Assembly (NCBI RefSeq): GCF_000964525.1
Contig: NZ_BAZG01000017.1
Span: forward strand, 1-45,892
Direction: 5' to 3'
DNA: 45,892 nucleotides
Origin: Anaeromyxobacter sp. PSR-1
GTDB taxonomy: Bacteria; Myxococcota; Myxococcia; Myxococcales; Anaeromyxobacteraceae
Within the stretch, counting starts at the first letter, position 1; each line of letters begins with the position of its first letter. This document shows, piece by piece, positions 16,447-25,905 of this stretch. The position numbers and the translations under genes are program-made. The notes beneath the pieces were generated by a model. That model was not told the origin of the DNA, made no database searches, and saw only the letters and a list, made by a program, of their open reading frames with translations.

Positions 16447-16479
16447 GCCGGGGCGCGCGCACGGGCGCGGCGCCCCGGC
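16447..16479. terminator. Hairpin between convergent transglycosylase and narK genes
   Basis: GCCGGGGCGC (16447-16456) pairs perfectly with GCGCCCCGGC (16470-16479) around a 13-base loop in the 42-base gap between convergent stop codons. It fits a shared bidirectional terminator, although T-tracts are missing. Confidence 0.55.
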
Positions 16480-16488
16480 GCGCCGCCG

Positions 16489-17916
16489 TCAGGCCGGGAT
16501 CTCGGCCCGCGGACGGGCGTAGTACCACCACACCAGCGCGATGCAGGCCGCGTAGTAGGCCACGAACGCCAGCACCGCGCCGTGCGGCGCGCCGGTGAGC
16601 TCCACCGACATGCCGAACGTGCGCGGCACGAAGAACGCGCCGTAGGCGGCGATGGCCGAGACGAACCCGACCACCGCGCCGCCCTCGCGGAGCGCGTCCT
16701 TCTGCGCCTGCGCCAGCGCCGCCGGGTCGGAGCCCGCGCGCCGCTGGTGGAAGGTGGAGAAGATCACCGGGATCATCCGGTACACCGAGCCGTTCCCGAT
16801 GCCGGTGGCGGTGAAGAGCACCACGAACGCGGCGAGGAAGCCGCCGAAGCTGCCGGCCCCGCCGCCGCGCGGGAGCGCCGCCAGCACGCCCATCGCCGCG
16901 AGGCCCATCACCAGGAACGTGACCAGCGTCACGCGGGCGCCGCCGAGCCGGTCGGCGAGCCATCCGCCCACCGGCCGCGCCAGCCCGCCCACCAGCGGCC
17001 CCACGAACGCGTAGCGGGTCGGGTCCACCGCCGGGAACGACGCCTGCGTGAGCAGCGCCAGGCCGGCGGAGTAGCCGATGAACGAGCCGAAGGTCCCGAG
17101 GTAGAGCAGCGACACGAGCCAGTTGTGCTTGCGCCGGAAGATCACCGACTGCTCGCGGAAGGACGCCTTCGCGGTGGCGAGGTCGTCCATGCCGAACCAG
17201 GCGAGCACGGACGCGACCACGATGAGCGGCACCCACACGAACGCGGCGTTCTGCAGCCACACCTGCTTGCCGCCCGGCAGCAGCTGCGGCCCGCCCGCCA
17301 GCGGGCCGAGCAGCGCGGCCGCCACCACCAGCGGGACCGCCAGCTGGACGCCGGAGACGCCCAGGTTGCCCAGGCCGGCGTTCAGGCCGAGCGCGGTGCC
17401 CTTCTCCGCGCGCGGGAAGAAGAAGCTGATGTTGGACATGCTCGAGGCGAAGTTCGCGCCGCCGAGGCCGGTGAGGAGCGCGAGCACCAGGAACGTCGCG
17501 TAGGAGGTGTCCGGATCCTGCACCGCGACGCCGATGCCGATCGCCGGCAGGAGCAGCGAGGCGGTGGAGAGCGCGGTGAAGCGGCGGCCGCCGAAGACCG
17601 GCACCGCGAACGCGTAGAAGATGCGCAGCGTCGCGCCGGAGAGGCCGGGGAGGGCGGCCAGCCAGAAGAGCTGGTTGGTGGTGAACCGGAAGCCGATGGC
17701 GGGCAGCTTCACCGCCACCACGCTCCACACCATCCAGACCGCGAACGCGAGGAACAGGGCGAAGATCGACAGCCACAGGTTGCGGCGGGCCACCCGGCGG
17801 CCCGCGGCGCTCCAGAAGGCGCGGTCCTCCGGGTCCCACTGCGTGATGAGGTGCGCGCGGCGGCGCGCGGGCGCGGCGGGGGCAGGCAGCGGCGCGGGGG
17901 CGGGGATGGGGCTCAT
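16489..17916 (-). CDS. narK: NarK-type nitrate/nitrite transporter (MFS)
   Basis: The 475-residue major facilitator protein has about twelve membrane helices after a polar N-terminus containing HLITQWDPEDRAFW, an N-terminal motif seen in NarK proteins. The nitrate signature is clear: GGANFASSMSNISFFFP and, further on, KGTALGLNAGLGNLGVSGVQL. It would import nitrate and/or export nitrite across the inner membrane, feeding the cytoplasm-facing NarG. It starts three bases after the narI stop and ends the cyc-narGHJI-narK operon. Whether it is a NarK1 (proton symport) or NarK2 (antiport) type cannot be settled by eye. Confidence 0.93.
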   Translation of the reverse strand: MSPIPAPAPLPAPAAPARRRAHLITQWDPEDRAFWSAAGRRVARRNLWLSIFALFLAFAVWMVWSVVAVKLPAIGFRFTTNQLFWLAALPGLSGATLRIFYAFAVPVFGGRRFTALSTASLLLPAIGIGVAVQDPDTSYATFLVLALLTGLGGANFASSMSNISFFFPRAEKGTALGLNAGLGNLGVSGVQLAVPLVVAAALLGPLAGGPQLLPGGKQVWLQNAAFVWVPLIVVASVLAWFGMDDLATAKASFREQSVIFRRKHNWLVSLLYLGTFGSFIGYSAGLALLTQASFPAVDPTRYAFVGPLVGGLARPVGGWLADRLGGARVTLVTFLVMGLAAMGVLAALPRGGGAGSFGGFLAAFVVLFTATGIGNGSVYRMIPVIFSTFHQRRAGSDPAALAQAQKDALREGGAVVGFVSAIAAYGAFFVPRTFGMSVELTGAPHGAVLAFVAYYAACIALVWWYYARPRAEIPA

Positions 17917-17919
17917 CGA

Positions 17920-18612
17920 TCACCTCGCGTCATGGGAGGGCACGCCGGACGGCGCCGGCGCGCGGCGCCACACCACGCGCTGCGGCGCGCGCCACAGGTA
18001 CGCGAGCGGCAGGCTGGTGGCGTGGACCAGGCGCGACACCGGCACGAGCGCGAGCAGCAGGAACGCGTTCACCACGTGCACCTTCACCACCGGCGGCAGC
18101 ACCGCCATCGCGTCCACCCGCGGCGAGAGCGTCGCGAGCGAGGCGAGCCACGGCGCGGCGGTGTGCAGGTACCAGAGCCCGCCCCAGCGGAGCGCGTAGG
18201 CGATCCACAGGCCGGTCGCGGCCTGCACGAGCAGCAGCGAGAGCACCACCCAGTCCATCGGCGCGGTCAGCCGGGCCAGCGCCGCGCGCCGGACGAGCAG
18301 GAGCGCGATCCCGAACACCGCCAGCATCGCCAGCGCCATCCCGGTGAGCTCGAGCGCGTAGAGCCGGGCCGGCGCGCCGAGCAGCCGGCCCCATGCGCCC
18401 GGCGCGACCGCCGCGAGCAGGTGCGCGGCCAGGATGGCGAGGATGCCGTGGTGCCACGCGATCGAGCCCCAGCGCAGCGCGCGGCCCTCGATGAGCTGCG
18501 AGGAGCGCGCGCTGACCGAGCCGCCCAGCGCCCGCCGCCGGTAGATCGCGCCGCCCACCGCGAAGACGGTCGCGAGGTAGGGGAACACCGCGAACAGGAA
18601 CGTGTCGCTCAT
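17920..18612 (-). CDS. narI: Respiratory nitrate reductase gamma subunit NarI
   Basis: The 230-residue integral membrane protein has five predicted helices and the family's haem-b histidines (for example in SIAWHHGILAILAAH and in VKVHVVNAFLLLALVPVSRLVHA). NarI takes electrons from quinol at the periplasmic side and passes them through two b-haems to NarH. Length matches the family. Its ATG overlaps the narJ stop in an ATGA arrangement, implying translational coupling, and narK follows after three bases. Confidence 0.95.
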   Translation of the reverse strand: MSDTFLFAVFPYLATVFAVGGAIYRRRALGGSVSARSSQLIEGRALRWGSIAWHHGILAILAAHLLAAVAPGAWGRLLGAPARLYALELTGMALAMLAVFGIALLLVRRAALARLTAPMDWVVLSLLLVQAATGLWIAYALRWGGLWYLHTAAPWLASLATLSPRVDAMAVLPPVVKVHVVNAFLLLALVPVSRLVHATSLPLAYLWRAPQRVVWRRAPAPSGVPSHDAR

Positions 18613-19157
18613 GGCCTCGCCTCCGCGCCGCGGGGCCGGGCGGCGGCCGGCGCGGCGAACACCGCGCGCACCGCCACCAGCAGCTCGCGGTAGGGGTTCG
18701 CGCGATCCGCGAACGCGTGGATCATCTTGTCGAGCGCCGGCGCCAGGCCGTCCTGGACCAGGTCGTCGCGCACCGGGCCGGGGCGCGCCACCGCCAGGAA
18801 CCCGAGCACCTCGGCCACGTGGTCGGCCAGCTCCTCGCGCGGCCGGTAGCCCTCGGCGGCGTAGACCTCGGCGAGCTTCGCGAGCAGCGGCCCGCGCACC
18901 GGGCTGTCCTCGGCGAGGAGCTGCGCGCCCAGGTACGGCGCGCAGGCCGGGCGCAGGTCGAAGGCGGCGGTGTACAGCTCCTCCAGCCCCTCGCGGCCCG
19001 CCTCGCGGGCGGCGTCCTCGAAGCGGCCCAGCGCCGCCGCGGCGGGGCCGGGCCCGGCGAGGCCGCGCGCCTCGTGCGCCAGCGCGGCCGCGTCGCCGGT
19101 CGGGTAGGCGAGCAGCGCGGAGAGGGTGCGGCAGAGCTCGGCGTGCGTGCGTTCCAT
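18609..19157 (-). CDS. narJ: Nitrate reductase molybdenum cofactor assembly chaperone NarJ
   Basis: This 182-residue, mostly helical cytoplasmic protein belongs to the NarJ/TorD-like chaperone family. It starts MERTHAELCRTLSALLAYPTGD and includes FDLRPACAPYLGAQLL, corresponding to the conserved L-x-P-x-x-x-P-Y-L segment. NarJ holds apo-NarGH until the molybdopterin cofactor and FeS clusters are inserted and the complex docks on NarI. It lies in the canonical position, four bases after narH and overlapping narI by four. Confidence 0.92.
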   Translation of the reverse strand: MERTHAELCRTLSALLAYPTGDAAALAHEARGLAGPGPAAAALGRFEDAAREAGREGLEELYTAAFDLRPACAPYLGAQLLAEDSPVRGPLLAKLAEVYAAEGYRPREELADHVAEVLGFLAVARPGPVRDDLVQDGLAPALDKMIHAFADRANPYRELLVAVRAVFAAPAAARPRGAEARP

Positions 19158-19161
19158 CGGC

Positions 19162-20631
19162 TCACCTCCCCAGCGGGCGCAGGAAGCCGAGCCCGCTCGC
19201 CGAGCGCGGCTGCGGCTCCACGGCCGGCTCGGTGTCCGCCTCGCGCGCCATGGGCGGGATGACGATCCGCTCCTCCATGGGCGCGAGCGTGGTCATGCGG
19301 TGGATCTCGTCCGCCTGCGCGGCGCGCAGCCCGGAGGCCTCCAGCGCCGCGGCCGCCTGCGCCGGGGTGACGTCGCCCACCTGCCCGGCGCGGCGGTGCA
19401 CGCGCACCGCGATGAGCCGGCGGTAGGCGGCCTCCACCACCGCCTCGTTGCCGCCGCCGAACAGGCCGGCGAGGTAGCGGAGCGGGAGGCGCGCCGACTC
19501 GAGCGAGGTGAAGAACCGGCCGTCCGGGTCGGACGCCGAGCGCGCCAGCGCCGGGAGGAGCGGCGGCACGTAGAACAGCATGGGCAGCGTGCGGTACTCC
19601 GGGTGGAGCGGCAGCGCGATCTCCCACTCCTTCACGAAGCGGTACACCGGCGAGCGCCGCGCCGACTCGACCATCGCGTCGGGCACGCCGCTGGCCCGCG
19701 CCGCCGCGATCACCGCCGGGTCGGACGGGTCGAGGATGAGCGAGCGCTGCGCGGCCACCAGGTCCTGGTCCGGCCGCGAGGCGGCCTGCGCGATCCGGTC
19801 GGCGTCGTAGAGCAGCACGCCCAGGTAGCGGATCCGGCCGACGCAGGTGTGGAAGCAGGCCGGCGCCTCGCCCGCCTCGAGCCGCGGGTAGCACAGGATG
19901 CACTTCTCGGACTTGCCCGTCTCCCAGTTGAAGTAGACCTTCTTGTAGGGGCAGGCCGAGACGCACATGCGCCAGCCCTTGCAGACGTCCTGCGAGATCA
20001 GCACCACGCCGTCCTCGCCGCGCTTGTAGATCGCGCCGGAGGGGCAGGCCGCCACGCACGCCGCGTTCAGGCAGTGGTTGCAGATGCGCGGCAGGTAGAA
20101 GAACACCATCCGCTCGAGGTCGAACAGCTGCGCCCGCTCCGCCTCGGTGAGCGCGGCGAGGCCGGGGTCGTTCGCGGCGTAGGTGCCGGAGCCGCCCAGG
20201 TCGTCGTCCCAGGCCGGCCCGGAGGCGATGTCGATGGGCTTGCCGTCCACCAGCGAGACCGGGCGCGCGGCGGGCTGCACGTCGCCCGCGGGCGCGGTGA
20301 ACAGGTCGTCGTACTTGTAGGTCCAGGGCTCGTAGTAGTCCTGGAGCACCGGCAGGTTCGGGTTGTGGAACAGGCGGCCCAGCGTGGCGCCGGGGCTGGC
20401 CTGGCGGAGCGCGAGCTCACCGCCCTCGAGCTTCCAGCCGCCCTGGTGGCGCTCCTGATCCTCCCAGAGCACCGGGTACCCGGTGCCGGGCCGGGTCTCC
20501 ACGTTGTTCCACCACGCGTACTCGACGCCCTTCCGGTCGGTCCACTGGTTCTTGCAGGCGACGCTGCAGGTGTGGCACCCGATGCACTTGTCGAGGTGGA
20601 ACACCGACGAGATCTGCGCGCGGACGTTCAT
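19162..20631 (-). CDS. narH: Respiratory nitrate reductase beta subunit NarH
   Basis: The 489-residue iron-sulfur subunit begins MNVRAQISSVFHLDKCIGCHTCSVACKNQW, the first of four cluster motifs. The others are CNHCLNAACVAACPSGAIY, CKGWRMCVSACPYKKVYF (Trp in place of a ligand Cys, as expected for the [3Fe-4S] centre) and CILCYPRLEAGEAPACFHTCVGR. NarH relays electrons from NarI haem to the NarG active site on the cytoplasmic face. The start at 20631 gives the exact family N-terminus; the longer open frame upstream overlaps narG and is not coding. The narG stop lies 23 bases upstream. Length is typical. Confidence 0.96.
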   Translation of the reverse strand: MNVRAQISSVFHLDKCIGCHTCSVACKNQWTDRKGVEYAWWNNVETRPGTGYPVLWEDQERHQGGWKLEGGELALRQASPGATLGRLFHNPNLPVLQDYYEPWTYKYDDLFTAPAGDVQPAARPVSLVDGKPIDIASGPAWDDDLGGSGTYAANDPGLAALTEAERAQLFDLERMVFFYLPRICNHCLNAACVAACPSGAIYKRGEDGVVLISQDVCKGWRMCVSACPYKKVYFNWETGKSEKCILCYPRLEAGEAPACFHTCVGRIRYLGVLLYDADRIAQAASRPDQDLVAAQRSLILDPSDPAVIAAARASGVPDAMVESARRSPVYRFVKEWEIALPLHPEYRTLPMLFYVPPLLPALARSASDPDGRFFTSLESARLPLRYLAGLFGGGNEAVVEAAYRRLIAVRVHRRAGQVGDVTPAQAAAALEASGLRAAQADEIHRMTTLAPMEERIVIPPMAREADTEPAVEPQPRSASGLGFLRPLGR

Positions 20632-20654
20632 GGGGGTCCTCGGCCGGGCCGCCG

Positions 20655-23600
20655 CTACCACTGCGGCTCGCCCTCGAGCTTGGTGACGCGGACGTAGGTG
20701 TCGCGGTTGTTGCCGGTGGGCCCCCAGTAGTTGAGGGCGAACGTGAACTGGCCGTAGCCGCCCATCATCAGCGTGGGCTTGAGCCGGACGCGGGTGAGGC
20801 TGTTGTGGCTGCCGCCGCGCAGGCCGCCGCGCGAGGGCGAGCGGGGCACGCCGATGGTGCGCTCCGGCGCGTGGTACAGGTAGCAGACGCCGCGCGGCAT
20901 GCGCGCGCTCACCACCGCGCGCGTCACCACCGCGCCGTTGTCGTTCACGACCTCCACCCAGTCGTTGTCGGCGAGCCCGATCTCGGCGGCGTCCTCGTCG
21001 TTCACCCACAGCGGGTGGATGCCGCGGGAGAGCGTGAGCATCCGCAGGTTGTCGCCGTAGGTGGAGTGGATGCCCCACTTGCCGTGCGGGGTGAGGAAGT
21101 TGAGCGTCAGCGCCTCGGCGCCGCCGGGCGCGGCGGTCAGGTCGCGCACCGCGTCGCGCTCCGGCTTCGGCTTGTAGGTGGGCAGCGCCTCGCCGAACGC
21201 GATGAAGCCGGGGTGGTCGAGGTAGAAGTGCTGCCGCCCGGTGAGCGTGCGCCAGGGCACCAGCCGCTCCACGTTCAGGCAGTACGCCGAGTAGGTCCGG
21301 CCGCCCCCGGTGATCCCGGTCCAGCACGGGCTGTCGAGCAGCCGCCGCGGCTGGCGCGCCAGCTCCTCGAAGGTGATGCGCACGCCGCGGGTCTTCTCGG
21401 CGAGGTCGGCCAGCGGGAGCCCGACCTTCTTCTCCTCCGCGTGGTACGCGCGCCAGGCCGACTCGCCGTTGGTCTCCGGGGCGAGGTGCAGGATGGCGTT
21501 GGCCGCGTCGCGCGCCTCGGCGATGGACGGGTAGCGCGCGCCGCCCCACTCGACGGTCGGGCGGGTGCGGACCAGCTCGTCGTAGAGGTCGTCCACCGGC
21601 CAGCTGATCCCGTGCGCCGAGAGGCCCGCGGTGCGGATCGTCGGGCCCAGCGAGACGAAGCGGTCGTGGAGGTGCACGTAGTCGCGCTCCACCACCGCCA
21701 GGCCCGGCATGGTCTTGCCCGGCACCGGCTCGCACTCACCGCGGCTCCAGTCGAGCACCTCGCGCTGCGCCAGCTCGGCCGGCGTGTCGTGCATGAGCGG
21801 CGTCGCCACCAGGTCGCGCACCTTCTCCGGCAGGTGCGTGCGGGCGAGCGCGCTCACCTTCTCCGCGAGCGCCTTGAAGATGTCCCAGTCGCTCCTCGAC
21901 TCCCAGCAGGGCGGCACGGCTGCCTGCAGCGGGTGGATGAAGGAGTGCATGTCGGTGGTGTTGAGGTCGTCCTTCTCGTACCAGCTCGCCGCCGGGAGGA
22001 TGACGTCGGAGTAGAGCGCCGTCGTGTCCATCCGGAAGTTGAGATCGACCACCAGGTCGAGCTTCCCCTCCGGCGCCTGCTCCCGGAACGTGGCCTCGGT
22101 CACCGCCCCCTTCGCCGCCTCCGGCGCCACCGTGCCGTGGCGCGTGCCCAGGTAGTGGCGCAGGAAGTACTCGTGCCCCTTCGCGCTCGACATGAGCGCG
22201 TTGCCGCGCCAGATGAACCAGAGCCGCGGCCAGCTCGTCGGCGCGTCCGGGTCCTCCACCGCGAAGCGGAGCTTCCGGTCGCGGAGCTGGCGCACCGCGT
22301 GGTCCACCACCTCGGCGTCGCTGCGCGCCCCGGCCGCCTCGGCCTCGCGGAGCACCTGCGCCGGGCTCCGGTCGAACTGCGGGAAGAACGGCAGCCAGCC
22401 GCGCCGCACCGCCCGGACCTGGTGGTCGAGCGTGTGACCCTGCGTGAGCGGGTGGCCGTTCCGCGCCGGGTCGAGCTGCCCGAGGTCGGCGGCGCCCTCG
22501 TAGCGCCACTGGTCGGAGTGGACGTAGTGGAAGCTGGGCGCGTTCTGGAGGCGCGGCGGGCGCGACCAGTCCAGGCCGAACGCGAGCGCCTGCCAGGGGG
22601 CCACCGGCGCGAGCTTCTCCTGGCCGACGTAGTGGTTGAGGCCGCCGCCGTTCCGGCCCACGCAGCCGCACAGCACGAGGCCGGTGATGGCGGCGCGGTA
22701 GGCGAGGTCGGCGTGGAACCACTGGTTCACGCCGGCGCCGATGATGATGGAGCACTTGCCCTTCGTGCGCTCGGCGGTGCCGGCCCACTCGCGCGCGAAG
22801 CGGATCACGTCCCGGCGGTCGAGGCCGGTGTGGCGCTCCTGCCAGGCGGGCGTGTACGCCGCGTCGGCGTCGTCGTAGCTCGCCGGGTAGTCGCCCGGGA
22901 GGCCGCGCGACACGCCGTGGCGCGCGAAGAGCAGGTCGTGCACGGTGGTGACCGTCACCGTGCCGCGCGCGGTCGGGACCCGCCGTACCGGCACGCCGCG
23001 GCGGGACACCCGGCCGGTGGCGTGGTCCACGAAGGAGACCTGCACCACCTCGTCGTGCGCGTCGAGGAGGCCCAGCCGCGGCGAGAGCGCCGCGCCGTCG
23101 TGGCCGTCCTTCATCTCCAGGTTCCACTGCCCCTTCTTCTGCTGCCAGCGGAAGCCGAGCGTGCCCTGCGGCATGCGCGGTGCGTCCGCGCCCTCGTCCC
23201 ACACGAGGAACTTGAAGTCCCCGTGCTCCTCGCCGGCGTAGCGCTCCAGCCGGCTCGCCGGGAGCATGCGGCCCGGGGTCACCTGGCCGTCCTGCTCCTC
23301 CAGCTCGACGAGGAACGGGGCGTCGCTGTAGCGGCGCAGGTAGTCGGCGAAGAATGGGACCTGCCGGTCGGCGTGGAACTCCTTGAGGAGGACGTGGTTC
23401 ACCGCCAGCCAGAACGCGCCGTCCTGGCCGGCGTGGACCGGCAGCCACTCGTCCGCGTACTTCGAGGTCATGCTGTAGTCGGGCGAGAGCACCACCACCT
23501 TGGCGCCGTCGTGGCGCGCCTCGGCGAGGAAGTGCACGTCCGGCGTGCGGGTCATCCCGACGTTGGAGCCCATCGAGACGATGTACTTGGAGTGATACCA

Positions 23601-24278
23601 GTCCGCGCTCTCGGCCACGTCGGTCTGCTCGCCCCACACCTCGGGCGACGCGTTGGGCAGGTCGCAGTACCAGTCGTAGAAGGACAGGTTCACCGCGCCG
23701 AGGAGCTGCAGGAAGCGCGAGCCGCCGGCGAAGGACAGCATCGACATCGCCGGGATGGGCGAGAACCCGACGATGCGGTCGGCGCCGTGGCGCTTCAGGG
23801 TGTGGATGGTGGAGGCCGCCACCAGCTCGAGCGCCTCGTCCCAGCTCGCGCGCCGCAGGCCGCCCATGCCGCGCGCCTGCTGGTAGCGGGCGCGCGAGGC
23901 GGGGTCGTCCACGATCGACGCCCACGCGTCCACCGGGTCCGCGTGCGCCTTGCGGGCGGCGCGCCACAGGTCCATGAGCGCGCCGCGCAGGTAGGGGTGC
24001 TTCACGCGGAGCGGGCTGTAGAGGTACCAGGAGGCGGAGATCCCGCGCTGGCAGCCGCGCGGCTCGTAGCCCGGCACGTCGCAGGAGAAGCGCGGGTAGT
24101 CGAGCGCCTGCGTCTCGAGCGCCACGATCCCGTTCTTCACGTGGATGTTCCAGGAGCAGCCGCCGGTGCAGTTCACGCCGTGCGTGCTGCGCACGACCTT
24201 GTCCACCTGGTGGCGGCTCCGGTACAGGTCCTCCCAGGTGCGCTGCGACGGGGCGATGACGTCCTCGATCCAGCTCAT
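20655..24278 (-). CDS. narG: Respiratory nitrate reductase alpha subunit NarG
   Basis: The 1207-residue catalytic subunit reduces nitrate to nitrite at a bis-molybdopterin guanine dinucleotide centre. FeS ligands H33, C37, C41 and C76 are seen in [13 protein letters not shown] and EPRGCQRG. The Mo-binding Asp lies near residue 206 in [19 protein letters not shown]. There is no Tat signal peptide, and the N-terminus ([20 protein letters not shown]) resembles cytoplasmic NarG, so the enzyme faces the cytoplasm. ATG at 24278 has GGGAGGTG at good spacing and overlaps the cytochrome gene stop by four bases. The frame stays open far upstream, but that part shadows the cytochrome gene. Length equals that of proteobacterial NarG. 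Confidence 0.97.
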   Translation of the reverse strand: MSWIEDVIAPSQRTWEDLYRSRHQVDKVVRSTHGVNCTGGCSWNIHVKNGIVALETQALDYPRFSCDVPGYEPRGCQRGISASWYLYSPLRVKHPYLRGALMDLWRAARKAHADPVDAWASIVDDPASRARYQQARGMGGLRRASWDEALELVAASTIHTLKRHGADRIVGFSPIPAMSMLSFAGGSRFLQLLGAVNLSFYDWYCDLPNASPEVWGEQTDVAESADWYHSKYIVSMGSNVGMTRTPDVHFLAEARHDGAKVVVLSPDYSMTSKYADEWLPVHAGQDGAFWLAVNHVLLKEFHADRQVPFFADYLRRYSDAPFLVELEEQDGQVTPGRMLPASRLERYAGEEHGDFKFLVWDEGADAPRMPQGTLGFRWQQKKGQWNLEMKDGHDGAALSPRLGLLDAHDEVVQVSFVDHATGRVSRRGVPVRRVPTARGTVTVTTVHDLLFARHGVSRGLPGDYPASYDDADAAYTPAWQERHTGLDRRDVIRFAREWAGTAERTKGKCSIIIGAGVNQWFHADLAYRAAITGLVLCGCVGRNGGGLNHYVGQEKLAPVAPWQALAFGLDWSRPPRLQNAPSFHYVHSDQWRYEGAADLGQLDPARNGHPLTQGHTLDHQVRAVRRGWLPFFPQFDRSPAQVLREAEAAGARSDAEVVDHAVRQLRDRKLRFAVEDPDAPTSWPRLWFIWRGNALMSSAKGHEYFLRHYLGTRHGTVAPEAAKGAVTEATFREQAPEGKLDLVVDLNFRMDTTALYSDVILPAASWYEKDDLNTTDMHSFIHPLQAAVPPCWESRSDWDIFKALAEKVSALARTHLPEKVRDLVATPLMHDTPAELAQREVLDWSRGECEPVPGKTMPGLAVVERDYVHLHDRFVSLGPTIRTAGLSAHGISWPVDDLYDELVRTRPTVEWGGARYPSIAEARDAANAILHLAPETNGESAWRAYHAEEKKVGLPLADLAEKTRGVRITFEELARQPRRLLDSPCWTGITGGGRTYSAYCLNVERLVPWRTLTGRQHFYLDHPGFIAFGEALPTYKPKPERDAVRDLTAAPGGAEALTLNFLTPHGKWGIHSTYGDNLRMLTLSRGIHPLWVNDEDAAEIGLADNDWVEVVNDNGAVVTRAVVSARMPRGVCYLYHAPERTIGVPRSPSRGGLRGGSHNSLTRVRLKPTLMMGGYGQFTFALNYWGPTGNNRDTYVRVTKLEGEPQW

Positions 24279-24967
24279 CGGACACCTCCCTGCGCGCGCG
24301 TGGCCTTCGCCGGCGCGGCCGGTGCGGGGGAACCGGCGGAGGCTGCGGGCCGGGTGGGTTGTGAAGAGCGCGAGCGCCGGGGCGGCGGCGCGAGGCGGGC
24401 GCGGGCCACCAGCTCGGCGCGCGCGGAGCCCGGGATGCGGCGGGCGCCGAGGCCGATGACGGCGAGGCAGGCGAGCGCGATCAGCGCGGCGATGCCGGCG
24501 GCGCGGCCGGCGCCCGGCTCCTGCTTCCCCGCCGCGCCGAGCAGGAACGCGCCGAGGTGGGCGCGCTCGTCCGGATCGATGGGATGGCCGGCGTAGACCG
24601 GGACCATCGACGGGAAGGGCGGGTCGGCGAGGAGCCCGTCGAGCGCGGCCGCGTCGAGGCCGTCGAAGCTGGCGCGCAGGCCGGGGCCGAAGGAGGCGGC
24701 GAACGCGGAGCCCTCGCCGCCGATGGCGTGGCAGGCGCCGCAGGGCGCGCCGCCGTTCCGGAGCGCGCGCGCGCCGATGAAGAGGTCGCGGCCGATGGCC
24801 GGGTCGCCGGGCGGGGCGGGCGGTTCCTGCGCGGCGGGCTCCTGGGGTGCCGCGGCGGGCGCGGCGGCGGCCGGCTCCGCGGCGGGCTGCTGCGCGGCGA
24901 GCCACGGCGACGGCGCGGCGAGCAGGAACGCGAGCGCCCCGGCGCGGAGCAGGTGCTCGGAGGCCAT
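24275..24967 (-). CDS. Membrane-anchored monohaem c-type cytochrome of the nar operon
   Basis: The 230-residue protein has an N-terminal signal peptide or anchor (about 8-25), a Pro/Ala/Glu-rich linker (about 26-55), one cytochrome c domain with haem site CGACH in [18 protein letters not shown], and a C-terminal membrane segment (about 156-176) followed by a basic, Pro-rich tail. The likely sixth ligand is the Met in [14 protein letters not shown]. It overlaps the narG start by four bases, so it is the first gene of the nar operon. This recalls the NarC cytochrome of Thermus-type operons, which however carries two haems. It may pass electrons between the quinol pool or bc complex and NarGHI; this is inference. 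Confidence 0.85.
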   Translation of the reverse strand: MASEHLLRAGALAFLLAAPSPWLAAQQPAAEPAAAAPAAAPQEPAAQEPPAPPGDPAIGRDLFIGARALRNGGAPCGACHAIGGEGSAFAASFGPGLRASFDGLDAAALDGLLADPPFPSMVPVYAGHPIDPDERAHLGAFLLGAAGKQEPGAGRAAGIAALIALACLAVIGLGARRIPGSARAELVARARLAPPPRRSRSSQPTRPAASAGSPAPAAPAKATRAQGGVR

Positions 24968-25043
24968 GAGGCAGTCCTTTCGACGACTCTGGGCAGCGGG
25001 TGCGCGGCAGCGGTCGGTGGTGCCCTCGGGCTCACCGTAAGCG

Positions 25044-25058
25044 AACGTTCGGAACGTT
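25044..25058. promoter_or_regulatory. Palindromic candidate operator of the nar operon
   Basis: AACGTTC-G-GAACGTT is a perfect inverted repeat, 77 bases upstream of the first nar-operon gene. TTACGG, the hexamer also proposed as the -10 at 1189, lies immediately downstream in the direction of nar transcription. It fits a dimeric regulator site just upstream of the promoter. The regulator is unknown. Confidence 0.45.
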
Positions 25059-25348
25059 TTCGCGCCGTGTGCCAACGCCCCCGGCGCGCTCCGCTGCGCG
25101 CGGCGCCCGGCGCGAAATCCGCCGTGACGCTGCTCGCTTCCGCAAGGGAAGCGCCTCGGAGCTCAACGCCGCCACGGCCCGGATGGAGCGCGGAGAGACA
25201 CCCGCCGGCCGTTTGAGCACCGAATGGTGGGTCGCAATTCACCGAACAATGGGTGGCTCAATCGGGGATAGCGGGTTAACTCCGCGAAATCGGACCGGTC
25301 CGGTCGATGGCAGGGGGCTCGCACTGCGGGAACGTTGCCACCGCTCCC

Positions 25349-25401
25349 AACGACTCTCGGTCGTCTCCACCCCGACCCCTCCACCCCGACCCAGAGTCGT
25401 T
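25349..25401. repeat. Dispersed GACTCTGGGTCGGG repeat, cluster 1 (inverted pair)
   Basis: A degenerate forward copy (AACGACTCTCGGTCG, 25349-25363) faces an exact reverse copy (25385-25401). The two can form a 15-bp stem with one mismatch and a 21-base loop. It lies 68-120 bases upstream of the PAS gene. Confidence 0.85.
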
Positions 25402-25468
25402 TGGCGGGCCGCCATGCAGCCCCTTCCGGATGGGTGCTCGAGCGCCCGCCCGCCCGCAGAGGAGCCGA

Positions 25469-25903
25469 ATGACCGACACCGCCATCTACCAGCAGATCGT
25501 CGACGGCAGCCCGGACGCGTTCGTCCTCGGGGATCGCGAGGGCCGCATCCGGATCTGGAACGCGGGCGCGGAGGCGATCTTCGGCTTCACCGCCGCCGAG
25601 GCGCTGGGCCAGTCGATGGACATCATCATCCCGGAGCGGCTCCGCGGCCGGCACTGGGACGGCTACATGAAGACCATGCAGACCGGCAAGAGCCGGTACG
25701 GCGCGGGCGACGTGCTCGCGGTGCCCGCGATCACGAAGGACGGCCGGAACATCTCGATCGAGTTCACGATCCAGATGCTGCGGACCGCGGGCGGCGAGGT
25801 GCTCGGACCGCTCGCCATCATCCGCGACGTGACGAAGCGCTTTCAGCGCGAGCGGGAGCTCGCGCGGCGCGTGAAGGAGCTGGAGGCCAAGGCGGGGACC
25901 TGA
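25469..25903 (+). CDS. PAS-domain sensor protein
   Basis: This 144-residue soluble protein is a single PAS domain (about 5-125) with the typical DAFVLGDREGRIRIWNAGAEAIFGF opening and a RDVTKRFQRERELARR exit helix. PAS domains bind small ligands, haem or flavin, or mediate protein contact. There is no output domain. The ATG at 25469 has AGAGGAGCC upstream; an open frame begins earlier at 25307 but would translate through the dispersed repeat. The stop is two bases before a hemerythrin gene, so the two are co-transcribed and divergent from the nar operon. A role in sensing oxygen, redox or nitrogen oxides for nar control is plausible but inferred. Confidence 0.85.
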   Translation: MTDTAIYQQIVDGSPDAFVLGDREGRIRIWNAGAEAIFGFTAAEALGQSMDIIIPERLRGRHWDGYMKTMQTGKSRYGAGDVLAVPAITKDGRNISIEFTIQMLRTAGGEVLGPLAIIRDVTKRFQRERELARRVKELEAKAGT

Positions 25904-25905
25904 CC

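Larger units (their letters stand above)
24968..25468. other. Divergent regulatory region, nar operon / PAS-hemerythrin genes
   Basis: No gene is credible in these 501 bases. They contain a 15-bp palindrome near the nar side (25044-25058), TTACGG reading toward nar (25035-25040), a stretch with near-repeated CACCGAATGGTGG / CACCGAACAATGGGTGG (25217-25254), a perfect 12-bp palindrome CGGACCGGTCCG (25291-25302) and an inverted pair of the dispersed repeat (25349-25401) near the PAS gene. No FNR-type TTGAT-N4-ATCAA box was found. Confidence 0.55.

Noticed and set aside
20805-24596. 1263-residue plus-strand open frame opposite narG
   Set aside because: Arg/His/Val-rich shadow with no motif; narG on the other strand is certain.
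24279-24905. Upstream extension of the narG frame
   Set aside because: It overlaps the cytochrome gene out of frame; NarG N-terminal sequence and ribosome site fix the start at 24278.
24985-24993. GACTCTGGG upstream of the nar-operon cytochrome gene, a partial repeat match
   Set aside because: The match stops after nine bases (followed by CAGCGGG), so it is too short to call a copy.
24968-25468. FNR/Anr binding site for the nar operon
   Set aside because: No TTGAT-N4-ATCAA-like sequence with acceptable match was found; other palindromes are reported instead.
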